The notes: a model not told the origin generated them from the letters alone. A stretch of DNA of 64,000 nucleotides from Actinoallomurus bryophytorum (GCF_006716425.1 NZ_VFOZ01000001.1:1674001-1738000), one strand, 5' to 3'; counted from the stretch's first letter, positions 38,218 through 47,990 are shown. Program-made: numbers and translations.

Positions 38218-39443
38218 CACGGCCGGCCAGAGCCGCCATCGTCGCCATCTACCACGCCACCTTTCCCACAGCTCCTGACTGGCATGAGGGACCACTGCCG
38301 TTCCGGCACGGCGACGTCCTGAGCGACACGGCGGCGCGCTCCACCTACTACTCACGGCGGACCGCCCGCATCCTGTACGGCACGGCCGACCGTGCCCGAC
38401 GCTGGCATAAGCCCCTCGATCATCCGGTGGGCCGGCTTCGGGTGATCGGCCTCGAAGCCATACGGCTGAGCGACGAGCCCAATGCGTCCGGCCTGGTCGT
38501 CGTCCACCTCGATGCCGCTCGGTCGAACCCACTCAGGGTCATACGGGCACTCGCCCGACGGCAGGGCGCCCAGCTCGACGGATTCGATCCGCGAGGGCTA
38601 CTCGGCGAGCAGGCGATCGTGGAATCGGACGTTCCCTACACCCTCGCCTTCGTCACGGCTACGGGTCGGCGCCTGCCGCGGCTGTACCGGCACCCTCGGT
38701 ACGCGCTATGGCCGACCACCGATCAGTGGCTCTGGGCGCTGGCATCCCGCACGAACGGCACCGACCATCCACCCGATCCACGCGACGTCCCGGGAGTATG
38801 GCGCGCCGCGTCCGACTTCGAGGGCATCCGGATGTCCGCCGACTGGCGTGGTCTCGTCCTCCGCAGCGGCACCGCATTGGTGGGATGCCGTTCGGACGAC
38901 GGCGCGAAGGACCCGTTCTACAACCACGCTGAGGTATACGTCCACAGCATCTACCTCGACGCCGTCCTTATTGGCATTCTCCAGTTTCACGGCATCGGCC
39001 AGCTCGAAGACGCCCTCGCCTCGGCGCTCGACGACCCGCCACAGACGTCGATGGCCGAACTCGAACAACGAGTCACCATCTTCCGGAACGAACTGTGGTG
39101 GCAGCATCTATCAACCCATGGCGTTCCCAACCAGATTCTCGGCGCCTACCAGCGGCAACATCGGCTCCATGAACGCTTCGACCGGGTACTGACAGAGATC
39201 AGCGACTTCAACCGCATGGCCAGAGACAACGAGAAACGCCACGTAAACAATGCGCTCGTGCTGTTCACTCTGACCACCGTTCCGGTCAGCATTGCCCTGG
39301 CACTCCTCCAAGCTCTCGGATCACACAACCCTTGGACCTTCGGCGTCGTCCTCGCCGCTTGCGTGATCCTTACCGCGGCCCTGCTGGCCACTCGGACCGC
39401 TCGCGTCGTCCTACGCTCTATACGGAAACGGCTCAGCATCTGA
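38214..39443 (+). CDS. Cargo operon gene 4: protein with C-terminal two-TM hairpin (candidate membrane effector)
   Basis: 409 residues, ATG overlapping the previous stop. The first 340 residues are soluble and unrecognised (SGLVVVHLDAARSNPLRVIRAL, DWRGLVLRSGTALVG), with a helical stretch at about 285-340 leading to two TM segments, LVLFTLTTVPVSIALALLQAL and FGVVLAACVILTAALLA, and a basic tail. The layout recalls CorA-like two-TM proteins. As last gene of an NTPase operon it is a candidate pore-forming or membrane-targeting effector. No known motif confirms this. Confidence 0.6.
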   Translation: MTRPARAAIVAIYHATFPTAPDWHEGPLPFRHGDVLSDTAARSTYYSRRTARILYGTADRARRWHKPLDHPVGRLRVIGLEAIRLSDEPNASGLVVVHLDAARSNPLRVIRALARRQGAQLDGFDPRGLLGEQAIVESDVPYTLAFVTATGRRLPRLYRHPRYALWPTTDQWLWALASRTNGTDHPPDPRDVPGVWRAASDFEGIRMSADWRGLVLRSGTALVGCRSDDGAKDPFYNHAEVYVHSIYLDAVLIGILQFHGIGQLEDALASALDDPPQTSMAELEQRVTIFRNELWWQHLSTHGVPNQILGAYQRQHRLHERFDRVLTEISDFNRMARDNEKRHVNNALVLFTLTTVPVSIALALLQALGSHNPWTFGVVLAACVILTAALLATRTARVVLRSIRKRLSI

Positions 39444-39722
39444 GGACGATGCCTTCAAGTACGCACATCTGGGTTGCAAAAGCAGGCTCTCCAGTCTGTG
39501 GCCTAATAGGCCGAAAGCCTAGGACAAGCCAACCCGAAACGCAGCGTGGCGACACTGTCCAGCGACTGGGACATATGCCGTTGGTCGTCGTCCGCTTTGC
39601 TACGCCGCTCGGACTCCCATGGGCTTCTGGTCCCCGTTGGGCCGACGAGGCACCCGGGGGTGGCGCTGGCATTCACTCTCCGCCACGAAGCTTTTTCGAA
39701 ACACAACGAATAATTACGATTG
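39444..39722. other. Gap after the cargo operon
   Basis: About 280 bp with no credible gene. It holds a short palindrome (GGCCTA/TAGGCC at 39500-39512) that could help end the operon transcript. It separates convergent genes. Confidence 0.35.
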
Positions 39723-40226
39723 CTAAGGGCTGACCCGAGGCCGGGGGCCATCGCTCCTAAATGCCGCTCCGAGGGCCTCCTGAGCCTCCGCATAGGCAAG
39801 CCCCAATGGCACTTGATTCTCGCTCGTCGACTGATCCTCGTAAGCGGCCACAGTATCAAGGTAGTCACCTACAGCATCTGTGGCCCCCGCATGCATCAGG
39901 CGAGATCGTAGTTTGAGGATGCTCCCGTTAAGCTCGCTCTCTTCATCCTCACGTCCAGCCGGCTCCCTGGACGGATCCCCTATTGGCTTGTTGGCTATTA
40001 CCAGGCGTACATGTTTCTCAATTGCGTCTTGAAGCGCGAGAACGGTGTCTCGCTCGATTTCAAGGCGCCTGATCAACAGAGCATGTTCACGAGTTCCTTG
40101 CTCGCGCCTGTTCAGGCGCTGATCGGAGAGACGTTGCCCGTAGACAGTCAAGCTCCCGCCAACTGCAGTGCCGAAGAGACCGGCGCCAGCAGGGATGAGA
40201 ACGCCAGCCCAAGCAGTCATGGTCAC
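39723..40226 (-). CDS. Small protein with N-terminal TM segment and coiled coil
   Basis: About 167 residues, unrecognised. A single TM (AWAGVLIPAGAGLFGTAVGGSLTVYG) is followed by a charged helix (LNRREQGTREHALLIRRLEIERDTVLALQDAIEK). Start GTG 40226 or ATG 40220; both lack a strong ribosome site. It has the same layout as the protein at 45266, though the sequences are not clearly related. Such proteins are frequent near defence genes in actinobacteria. Confidence 0.55.
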   Translation of the reverse strand: MTMTAWAGVLIPAGAGLFGTAVGGSLTVYGQRLSDQRLNRREQGTREHALLIRRLEIERDTVLALQDAIEKHVRLVIANKPIGDPSREPAGREDEESELNGSILKLRSRLMHAGATDAVGDYLDTVAAYEDQSTSENQVPLGLAYAEAQEALGAAFRSDGPRPRVSP

Positions 40227-40794
40227 ATTCTGCCTGAGGTCGACCGTTGATGGCCTGGTTTCACCTCTTCGGGCTGCTAAGAAGGTACCTCGTGCGGCAA
40301 GTCCTAGCCCGCACCTCTAGCCGACGGGCGTGCCCTCCAGTCCGCAGGAACCTGAGACTGTGCGTGCTCCGTTTCACACTCGCTCAGGCCATTGAGGGCC
40401 ATGCGATACGTGACCCCCTCGATGCGAACTACACGCACTCCCAGGTCATCAGTCTACTTGCCGAGGTCAGAAGTGTTATGCGAAAAGCGGCTGGGAGCGG
40501 TCGTGCGGCGGCGTTGCTGTACTTCCGAGCTGTATAGCAGTCGGCCTCAGCTGTCGCGACTCCCCCGTGTTCGGGTGCAGTCTGCGCCGGAGCCGGACCA
40601 GCCGCGGCCCGCTCGGTCTTGAAGAGGGCGACCTGCCGCTTACAAGGAATACGGACGGCATGTGGAGGGAGTCGACCGTACGTCCGTGATTGCTTGTGGC
40701 GCAGTCGTTGCAGTCGACCATTCGCACGGCAAGTTTCGGGCCCAATCCCGCCCAACTCCGGGCGATGATGGCCGTCCGCCAGCATCGGCCGCAG
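40227..40794. other. Unassigned region before the IS3 remnant
   Basis: About 570 bp with short open frames on both strands but no ribosome sites or recognisable protein sequence. It may include decayed mobile-element sequence joined to the transposase fragment on its right. Confidence 0.35.
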
Positions 40795-41132
40795 CGGAGT
40801 CTCTATCGAAGCCAGGGCGATTCACCCTCATCTCCAGACGCGTTCGACAACGCGATGGCTGAAGCGTTCTTCGCCACGTGAAGACCGACCTCATCCACCA
40901 CCGAGCCTGGCCCACCCGCCACGAACTTGAAACCGAGGTTTTCTCCTACATCGAGGGGTTCTACAACCGCTACCAGCACTCGGCCTTGAACTACCTCAGC
41001 CCCATCCAGTACGAACAATCCCGCCAAGAGCAACAGACCCTGCACGAGATCCGGCGTACCCCAGGCGGGGGTTGCTTCAAGACGTCAAGAGGTCGCGTAC
41101 CGCCACGCTACGGGAATTCCGTCCGCCGTTAG
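40795..41132 (+). pseudogene. IS3-family transposase remnant, frameshifted
   Basis: The end of an IS3 OrfB integrase domain. Upstream frame gives AFDNAMAEAFFAT, then a 1-nt deletion near 40880 puts the next part in another frame: KTDLIHHRAWPTRHELETEV and FSYIEGFYNRYQHSALNYLSPI, the usual FFATLKTDLI...YNxxRxHSAL...LSP pattern. N-terminal catalytic Asp region is missing, and no terminal inverted repeats were seen. Dead fragment. Confidence 0.8.
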
Positions 41133-41449
41133 CCTGGACGTCCATACTCAGCACAACTCTGGCCGACCGAAACCCTGATAGAGGGGCATACCATATCCCC
41201 TGCGTCACGCTGTTGCCTCAGAATAACGATTGGTGCCAATCTTTACGCCAACGCTTGCCTGAGCCTATGACAAGTGGGAGTCTGACAACGCTGATTCCCT
41301 CCTTCTCGCTTGCCGTACTGACGAGGGTCGGGAGAACGAACAGTCAAGTGCCAAATTGCTGCGACGATCGCAACGTAACCATTGGTCGTTCGCTTAGAGC
41401 TAGGGCCGATTCTGCGCCCGCGCGGCAAAGGTAACAGATAGGAGTGACC
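41133..41449. other. Upstream region of the Roco gene
   Basis: About 315 bp with no gene. AT content is visibly higher than in the chromosomal part and rises toward the LRR gene. It must hold the promoter of that gene; I see no clear -35/-10 pair. Confidence 0.35.
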
Positions 41450-44400
41450 ATGGAGAGCGGAAAAATGGCCATGGTAGAGCGCAGGATAACTTTTGCGGCC
41501 CGCTACCGTTCTACCTCGCTCAACCTGGCCGGCCTCGACTTAACAGCGTTGCCTGAATCAATTGGAAACCTTACTACATTGAATACCCTGGACCTGAGCG
41601 GCAATCAGCTTACCGTTCTCCCGGCGTCGATATTCAATATTACCGGGCTCCGCTCTATTAAATTACAGAAAAATTCACTGAGCGTTCTTCCTTCATCAAT
41701 CGGCAAACTTACCAAGCTACACACTCTGGAACTAAAGAGTAACCGGCTGCGCACGCTACCTGACTCTATCGGAAAGCTTGGCTCTTTGCGGTTGCTCCAG
41801 CTGCAGGACAATCAACTAAGCGAGCTACCTGATTCAATAGTAAATCTCGCTCGACTGACTAATTTTAACGTGAGCAATAACCAAGTAGCCGCCCTACCTA
41901 CGGCGATCGGTAGACTCACCAAACTGCGTACTTTTCAGCTGCAGGCAAATCAACTGAGTGCGTTGCCACATTCGATGGTGAATCTCACCAGTCTAACCAA
42001 TCTTGACCTGAGCGATAACCAGTTGACTGCCCTACCTGAATTCTTCGATAAGCTCACCAGACTGAACTTTCTCCAGCTACAGCGCAACCAGCTGCACGTA
42101 CTTCCAGAATCGATCGGCCATCTCGTTGCTCTTAGTCATCTAGACGCAGAGGACAATCAGCTAAACAAACTTCCTGAATCGATCGGCAGTCTTACTTCTT
42201 TGCGCTCGCTCCAGCTCCAGGGAAATGAATTACGGACTCTACCCGAGTCGATCGGCCATCTCACCTTACTAACCAGGCTGAATCTAAGCGAAAACCGACT
42301 TGACACACTTCCAGAATCGATCGGTAATCTCATTTCTTTGCGCTCCCTCCAGATACAGAAAAACCACTTGCGCACCCTCCCCGTGTCGATCGGGAATCTT
42401 AGCGAACTCACCAGCCTGCATTGGCACGAAAACGACCTCGTATTCCCGCCTCGAGAGGTGCAGGCGTTGGGAACGACAGGTCTGCAGGCGTTTTTGCGGT
42501 CCTTGTGGGCGGAAGCTAGCGAACAATGGGTATCGAAGATGCTAGTGGTCGGAGAGGCGGCGGTTGGAAAGACCTCTGTGACCAAGGTGCTTTGCGGACT
42601 ACCCTACGATCCATCGGAGCCACAAACACATGGAGTGCATGTAGATCCACTAGTGTTGACGCACCCATCTCGATCAAAAATCAAAATGCGCCTAAGTGTA
42701 TGGGACTTCGGTGGCCAGCTGGAGTACCGGGCGACGCAACGATTCTATCTATCCGACCGATCCTTGTTCGTCCTGGTCTGGAATAGTCGACGCGGATGGC
42801 GAGTCGGCGGACAGATAGAAGAATGGTTGCAGGCGATTAGCACGGTCGCGCCAAGTTCTCCAGTTTTTGTAGTAGCAACCCATGCTGCTGAGTCGGTGGT
42901 CGATCTGGACGAGGTCGATCTACAACGCCGCTATCCTCGTATTGTTGGCTTCGCGCGCGTTGATTGTTCTGACGGCACTGGAATCGGCGAATTGCGGGAG
43001 CGACTGGCCGCTCAGGCAGCACTGCTGCCGTTGATGGGGCAACGCTGGCCTGACGCATGGACTAGGGCGGCGGACGCGCTGTCTTCTGAGGACCGGCGGC
43101 ACATTAGCGTCTCCCGCTGTGACCAACTGATGGAAGCCGTTGGTGTTGATGACGCGCAGATGCGGGCGATTATCCGGGCCGCGTTGCACGATCGCGGAGA
43201 AATCTTGCATTTTCCCTATGATCCAGAATTGGCCGACACGGTGATATTGCAGCCAGCATGGGTAGACACGATGATAACCCGGGTGCTTGACAGCCAGGAG
43301 ATCGTTGACCGAGGTGGGCTGCTGTCCCGAGAGCACCGCGCTCAGCTATGGCGCGACATAGACGACGCCGGCCTGCGGGAGATGCTGACCGCACTAATGG
43401 AGCGATTCGACTTGGCGTATCGTGTCGATGCTTCCGGACACAGCGATATTGCGCTGGTCGTTGAACGGCTGCCTGCTGGGGCACCAACCCGTCTTCCCGC
43501 CGGGTGGGACAATGCACTTGACCAGCCGGGTGCAAGCCAGGTGCAAGTACGCTACAAGCTGGAATCCCGCCAGGCCGGTATCCCATCCTGGTTTATTGCA
43601 CGCGAACACCGCTTCACTACGGGCACCGCTTGGTCCCGAGGTGTACTGCTCCAGTATCGCGGGCAGACGATTCCAGCCTGGGCGCTTCTGACCGACGACG
43701 GGATGGCGCAACCAACCGTAACGTTGACTGTCCGCGGTCGTGCGCCATACGCGTTCTTTTCCATTCTCGACGAAGGATTTACCGGCACTATCAAGGAGCG
43801 CTATCCCGGCCTACGACCACGCCGTATGATTCCCTGTATATGCAGCCCAACTACCACGCCATGTGAGCACGAGTTTGACGGCTCTGACGCCCAACGAGCA
43901 CTGGACCACGGATTTCCGCTACAGTGCCCCAAGACATTCACCATGGTTGATGTCCGCTCCCTGCTGCTCGGTCTGCGCCCAGCATCCTTGGAGTCAATTC
44001 TCACCCGACTGGATGATGACGTACATGCAGTCAAAGAGAACCTCGACGATGTCAAAAACGTAACCACACGTATCGAACGCTTCCAACTACAAGTACTCGA
44101 TACTGTTAGAGATCTTTTAGGCCACAGAGCCTCCCAGGGGATCAACTGCCCGAGTATCTTTACGCTCGTGAAAGTAGGTAACACACGTTACCAACTGCAG
44201 CTGTACTGCGAACAACCGGATAATCCCCATCCTTTGCAGGATGGCGACGGCATGTACGAACTACGCAACGTCCCGGCATGGCTCAAGAAGTACGCCCCCT
44301 ACTTGCAGTTAGTCCTCATTGGGCTGCGCTATGCCTTGCCCATCGTCGGACCCGCCCTGACCGGAATCGCCGGCATCGCATTGACCGAAGTCGAAAAGGC

Positions 44401-44674
44401 TCAGCTCGAAGCCTCTTGCAAACTTCTTGAGGGGATTACCGCAATTCCTGATGTAGGGCAACGCATCGACGACGCCTTCCCCGACACACGAACTCACCAA
44501 GTGCAACGCGTCACCGCTAACTTCGCTGAGCTCCGCCAAGCTCTTCTCGACATCGACCCCGATTTCGGCGGGTTGAGGCCTCGCCAACTTCCTGAAAATC
44601 GAGGTATTGCCTACCTGTGCGTACAACACCGTCAAGCACTTACATACCCTCAGGAGTCTGATGCTCATCTCTAA
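41450..44674 (+). CDS. Roco-type protein: LRR, Roc GTPase, COR
   Basis: 1074 residues. Thirteen full 23-residue leucine-rich repeats (LxxLPESIGxLxxLxxLxLxxNx), residues about 20-330, lead to a Roc GTPase with P-loop GEAAVGKT at about 368-375 and switch II DFGGQLEYRATQRFY at about 419. A COR dimerisation region follows, with a CxC...C cluster (CICSPTTTPCEHEFD) at about 800. A hydrophobic segment (LVLIGLRYALPIVGPALTGIAGIAL) near 960 may contact membrane. ATG 41450 follows GGAG by 5 bp. GC and codon usage differ visibly from the neighbours, a sign of transfer from lower-GC hosts. Confidence 0.85.
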   Translation: MESGKMAMVERRITFAARYRSTSLNLAGLDLTALPESIGNLTTLNTLDLSGNQLTVLPASIFNITGLRSIKLQKNSLSVLPSSIGKLTKLHTLELKSNRLRTLPDSIGKLGSLRLLQLQDNQLSELPDSIVNLARLTNFNVSNNQVAALPTAIGRLTKLRTFQLQANQLSALPHSMVNLTSLTNLDLSDNQLTALPEFFDKLTRLNFLQLQRNQLHVLPESIGHLVALSHLDAEDNQLNKLPESIGSLTSLRSLQLQGNELRTLPESIGHLTLLTRLNLSENRLDTLPESIGNLISLRSLQIQKNHLRTLPVSIGNLSELTSLHWHENDLVFPPREVQALGTTGLQAFLRSLWAEASEQWVSKMLVVGEAAVGKTSVTKVLCGLPYDPSEPQTHGVHVDPLVLTHPSRSKIKMRLSVWDFGGQLEYRATQRFYLSDRSLFVLVWNSRRGWRVGGQIEEWLQAISTVAPSSPVFVVATHAAESVVDLDEVDLQRRYPRIVGFARVDCSDGTGIGELRERLAAQAALLPLMGQRWPDAWTRAADALSSEDRRHISVSRCDQLMEAVGVDDAQMRAIIRAALHDRGEILHFPYDPELADTVILQPAWVDTMITRVLDSQEIVDRGGLLSREHRAQLWRDIDDAGLREMLTALMERFDLAYRVDASGHSDIALVVERLPAGAPTRLPAGWDNALDQPGASQVQVRYKLESRQAGIPSWFIAREHRFTTGTAWSRGVLLQYRGQTIPAWALLTDDGMAQPTVTLTVRGRAPYAFFSILDEGFTGTIKERYPGLRPRRMIPCICSPTTTPCEHEFDGSDAQRALDHGFPLQCPKTFTMVDVRSLLLGLRPASLESILTRLDDDVHAVKENLDDVKNVTTRIERFQLQVLDTVRDLLGHRASQGINCPSIFTLVKVGNTRYQLQLYCEQPDNPHPLQDGDGMYELRNVPAWLKKYAPYLQLVLIGLRYALPIVGPALTGIAGIALTEVEKAQLEASCKLLEGITAIPDVGQRIDDAFPDTRTHQVQRVTANFAELRQALLDIDPDFGGLRPRQLPENRGIAYLCVQHRQALTYPQESDAHL

Positions 44675-45265
44675 TGACGCTCAAGCGCCCTCAGTTAACC
44701 CTCTCTATCGAGCGCACGAACGGCCTTCCGAATCCCGTGACGAACTGGTTCGGATCGGAAAACTGGTTATCATCCAAAATCAGTCAGTCGCCAGCAATTC
44801 ACGGAGATCGTCTCGGCCTATTCATTACGAGTGAGGCTAGAGGCGTCCAGCGTGGTCCAGATCGGTCCGTTGACCTGGCCTCAGATGGCTGAGCCGGCCA
44901 CCGACATCCGGCACAGTCCAGGGCCGTCGTTAGCAGAGGCGTTAGCAGTCTTACTGTGCGCGGCGCTGCTGAGGCCGACACACCTGGCGCTCCTACTGCC
45001 CGGCTCGCTAACGCTGAGCCCGATCGATCAACAGCTCCCGAGGTTCAGAGGCGAACTCGTACAGTTCGACATCGCCTCGATCGGCATCTCAGCCACAAGG
45101 CACGAGCCCCCTGCTCGACCGTCACGTGACGACGAGCCTACCCTCCACGCCTGGCTATTCTCCTTCGGCACGCAGCGGCGATGCCGCACCCTATCTATAA
45201 TCTGGATAGTCGGTAAGCGTTAATAGTGACGCACTCCAATTTTAAGGCGAAGCGAGGCAGCGCAC
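44675..45265. other. Region between the Roco gene and the next small gene
   Basis: About 590 bp. One open frame, 44887-45223 (+), begins MAEPATDIRHSPG and includes a leucine-rich hydrophobic stretch, but has no ribosome site and no recognised family; I do not call it. The region is mixed in composition and may be old mobile-element DNA. Confidence 0.3.
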
Positions 45266-45856
45266 GTGGATGTCGGGACTCAGATTATTACTCTGGCCAG
45301 CGTAGTTACGGGTGGCGCGATATCTCTAATCGCTACAACGATGTCCGAGCGAATTAAATGGAAGCGAGAGCATCACGCACGGTGGGCAGATCGAAGACTC
45401 GAAGCCTATCGTAATTTTGCACAAGCGATAAGTTTGTCCTCGGCCCTATCGCGCAGTCTAGCGACTGATCGCGGTTTAATGAATGGCCCATTTCCCATTC
45501 CTCTTGAAGAGATCGAGGAGCGCATGTTGCAGGCCGATTACGAGATTGCTGCGACATATGAGTCAGTAAGACTGTTGGGGGCCAACACAGTCGTCAATGC
45601 GGCTGATATGTTGCGGTACAGCACATGGGAACTTTGCGACGCTGCGAGGGGACTGAGTGCCACAGGCGAGCAGAAATGGAATGCCGCTTATGCATTTTAT
45701 CGCGACCAGCGTGCTATCTATTACACAGCCACGCGCTTGAGTCTAAATATTCCCGACATCGAAAAAACCCCACCCCCATCGGATCAAAACCCGGTCTCCA
45801 GAACACCTGGGGTCCGAGCATCCGGAGAAGAGCGACCGGGTTCCGATCTTCGTTAA
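45266..45856 (+). CDS. Small protein with N-terminal TM and soluble helical domain
   Basis: 196 residues, unrecognised. It begins with a TM (TQIITLASVVTGGAISLIATTM), then WKREHHARWADRRLEAYRNFA, a helical domain typical of a broad family of small actinobacterial membrane-anchored proteins, and a disordered end. GTG 45266 has a weak GAGG site. Same layout as 39723-40226. Moderately lower GC than the chromosome. Confidence 0.6.
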   Translation: MDVGTQIITLASVVTGGAISLIATTMSERIKWKREHHARWADRRLEAYRNFAQAISLSSALSRSLATDRGLMNGPFPIPLEEIEERMLQADYEIAATYESVRLLGANTVVNAADMLRYSTWELCDAARGLSATGEQKWNAAYAFYRDQRAIYYTATRLSLNIPDIEKTPPPSDQNPVSRTPGVRASGEERPGSDLR

Positions 45857-46060
45857 AGGTTTAGTCCACCATCCTGGCGCGCCGATACCTAAAGCTTTAG
45901 AGGCTCTGACAAGGCGCCGACGCACGCCGGAGACATCGGCCCGGCGTGCTCGCCCGCGCGAACGGCGGGACGGTGTTACGGGCGGTCTCGCGCGGGTGAG
46001 TGCTCCGGCTCGCGGGGGGGCTGGGGGTCGCGAGACCCCCGCTCCGCGCTCGCTTATATT

Positions 46061-47701
46061 TCAGAGCCTGGTCTCGGCAGCGTGGGCCCCCTCCTTGTAG
46101 CCCGAATTGCAATATGGGTGTGAGAGCTGCGCATTATCAGGCGCTCCCGTGCCGCCATCTTCTCGCCTTAGAATATGATCGAAAGTCATCGACCTAAGAT
46201 TTAGCCTCGCACCACAGATTGCACACTTAGGTGCAGACTCAATGATGTTCTTGATGACTATCGAATTTTTAGTCTCGGCCGAAAAATTTCTTCCGTGACG
46301 CTTGTCTTCCTCGGTCGTTACCTTCAGCGATGACCTGAGGGGTGACTGGCTCTTGAGTCGCTCTATCGCATCATGCTCGGTCAATCCCTCTTGTAGGGCC
46401 TGATACAAGCTTTTGTGCATCGTAAGTATCGGTGGCACCGAGCGCTGCAAGCTGCCATACTTCTGTACGATCTGATTGAGGAAGTATTTGTACCTGATCA
46501 GAAAATCCTCAAAGCCAGCCCGGATATCGGTGAACTTGGCCACCGCCCGCCGCTGCTCCAGATCCTTTATGAAGGCTATTGCCGCGAGAAAGGCTGCCGG
46601 CTGGAAGCGGCCTGTGGCACTGTAGAAATAGACCGCTGGATGCAACCCTAGTGATGCAGGATCCTTCCCGGCGATTCGACTCGCGGCCCTCTTTACAGCT
46701 CGCATGCATCTTATGGTGGCGTGGCCATCCATGTCATCATCAAGCCTCCTGAGGGGCGAGCCCTTGCGCTTTCGCTTCGAACTTTCATCGCGCCACATCT
46801 CGGGCTCGAAATCGTTCACGAAGTTGACAAGCTCGAAGACCATCTTAACACTGTCGGCCGAATAGCCCCTCCCTGCTACGGGTAGATCGGAGGTCTTGAT
46901 CTGAGAATCGAGATCCGGCTTGAAGATGAGGTCATAGACCTCTTTCGCAAGCTTCTCGATGTCGGACTGCACTGACTCGTCGAACGCGGACCAGTACTTG
47001 TGCCCCGTCCCAGCTCGGATGAACGCACGCGCCGCGAGCGCATTCGGCTTGCGCCGAGCCTTGATCATGTCCAACTCGGTATCGTCGATCGGCGTGGCCT
47101 GCTGATTGATCTTGAAAAATGAGCTCTCAGCCTTCTCGGCCTCGCCGGCCACCCATTGCAGATTGATTGCGAAGGCACTTAGGTTTCGTGCAAGCCGCAG
47201 CCGTTCCTTAGGGGTCGTGTCTGAATTTCGAAGCGCAAGGCTTAGCTCGCTATATGAGCCGACACTCTCCCGGATTAGATCGCGGGTGGCTTGAGCGGCT
47301 TTCTGCTGTTCTTGGGGAATATTGCTGTCGAAGAAGCGAATGGAAGTGTGCCTGTCGCCGTAATCGTCATGAACCCAAGCAATGAGCGCACTGAGCCGAT
47401 GGGCGCCGTCAATGACAAAGATATTTCCACTGATTGTGGAACGCCAGAGAATGACTGATGGAATTAGGTCACCTTCAAGGAAACTGCCGACAAGTTCAGC
47501 CACCTTTTCGGGTGACCAGTTTGCCGTCTCACGTTGAAAATCCGGCTTGCGCAGCACGTTATACATGAGACTATCGGGACCGAGATCAGTTATTTTCATA
47601 GTTGTGCTGAGGATTGATGACTGGGTCGAAGGCTCTGTCGTTGCCGCCTCAAAGTCCTCTCGGGGGATAAGTGCATCCATATTTACGAGTGGGGTGGGCA
47701 T
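46061..47701 (-). CDS. DUF262 (GmrSD-like) protein with C-terminal HNH nuclease
   Basis: 546 residues. The N-terminus is a DUF262/ParB-like domain with KPDFQRETANWSPEKV and FVIDGAHRLSALIAW at about 97-109, where the usual DGQQR loop is DGAHR. The C-terminal 60 residues form an HNH endonuclease: CAICGARLNLRSMTFDHILRRE... and HPYCNSGYKEG, with two CxxC-like zinc half-sites. DUF262 plus HNH matches single-chain modification-dependent restriction enzymes and other anti-phage proteins. ATG 47701 has AGAGAGG. GC is low relative to neighbours. Confidence 0.8.
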   Translation of the reverse strand: MPTPLVNMDALIPREDFEAATTEPSTQSSILSTTMKITDLGPDSLMYNVLRKPDFQRETANWSPEKVAELVGSFLEGDLIPSVILWRSTISGNIFVIDGAHRLSALIAWVHDDYGDRHTSIRFFDSNIPQEQQKAAQATRDLIRESVGSYSELSLALRNSDTTPKERLRLARNLSAFAINLQWVAGEAEKAESSFFKINQQATPIDDTELDMIKARRKPNALAARAFIRAGTGHKYWSAFDESVQSDIEKLAKEVYDLIFKPDLDSQIKTSDLPVAGRGYSADSVKMVFELVNFVNDFEPEMWRDESSKRKRKGSPLRRLDDDMDGHATIRCMRAVKRAASRIAGKDPASLGLHPAVYFYSATGRFQPAAFLAAIAFIKDLEQRRAVAKFTDIRAGFEDFLIRYKYFLNQIVQKYGSLQRSVPPILTMHKSLYQALQEGLTEHDAIERLKSQSPLRSSLKVTTEEDKRHGRNFSAETKNSIVIKNIIESAPKCAICGARLNLRSMTFDHILRREDGGTGAPDNAQLSHPYCNSGYKEGAHAAETRL

Positions 47702-47990
47702 TTTCCGGACCTCTCTAGGTGCAAAATGACTCTTCTTGCGATTTCCGGCCGTGCCTTAGAAGGCGCCTTAGCCCGCTGGATAGGACTTCCTGTATAGAAG
47801 GTGTACCGGGTGGCTGGGCAGGCTTGCACTCGATGGCACGATGTGGCCGGAGCCGGTCGGCCGGGGCGGGTCGGCCCGAAAGAGGCCGCATGCCCGGACC
47901 GGACCGACCGGCAGGCGACGCGAAGCGGCGCCCTTGATAGACGTAAAGAAACTCCTCACCGATCAGCGTCGATGAGGCCGTTTTGCCTTT

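Noticed and set aside
39500-39512. GGCCTA/TAGGCC palindrome as operon terminator
   Set aside because: Only 6-bp arms with no T-run; too weak to annotate as terminator.
35312-39722. Diversity-generating retroelement
   Set aside because: No reverse transcriptase gene or template repeat found, despite the suitable FGE-like fold.
41500-42430. Regular 69-bp repeats that could suggest a CRISPR-like or satellite array
   Set aside because: They encode leucine-rich repeats in one frame; spacing and variation follow protein structure.
44887-45223. 112-codon open frame with a hydrophobic stretch
   Set aside because: No ribosome site, no family likeness and composition unlike nearby genes; kept only as a note on the gap.
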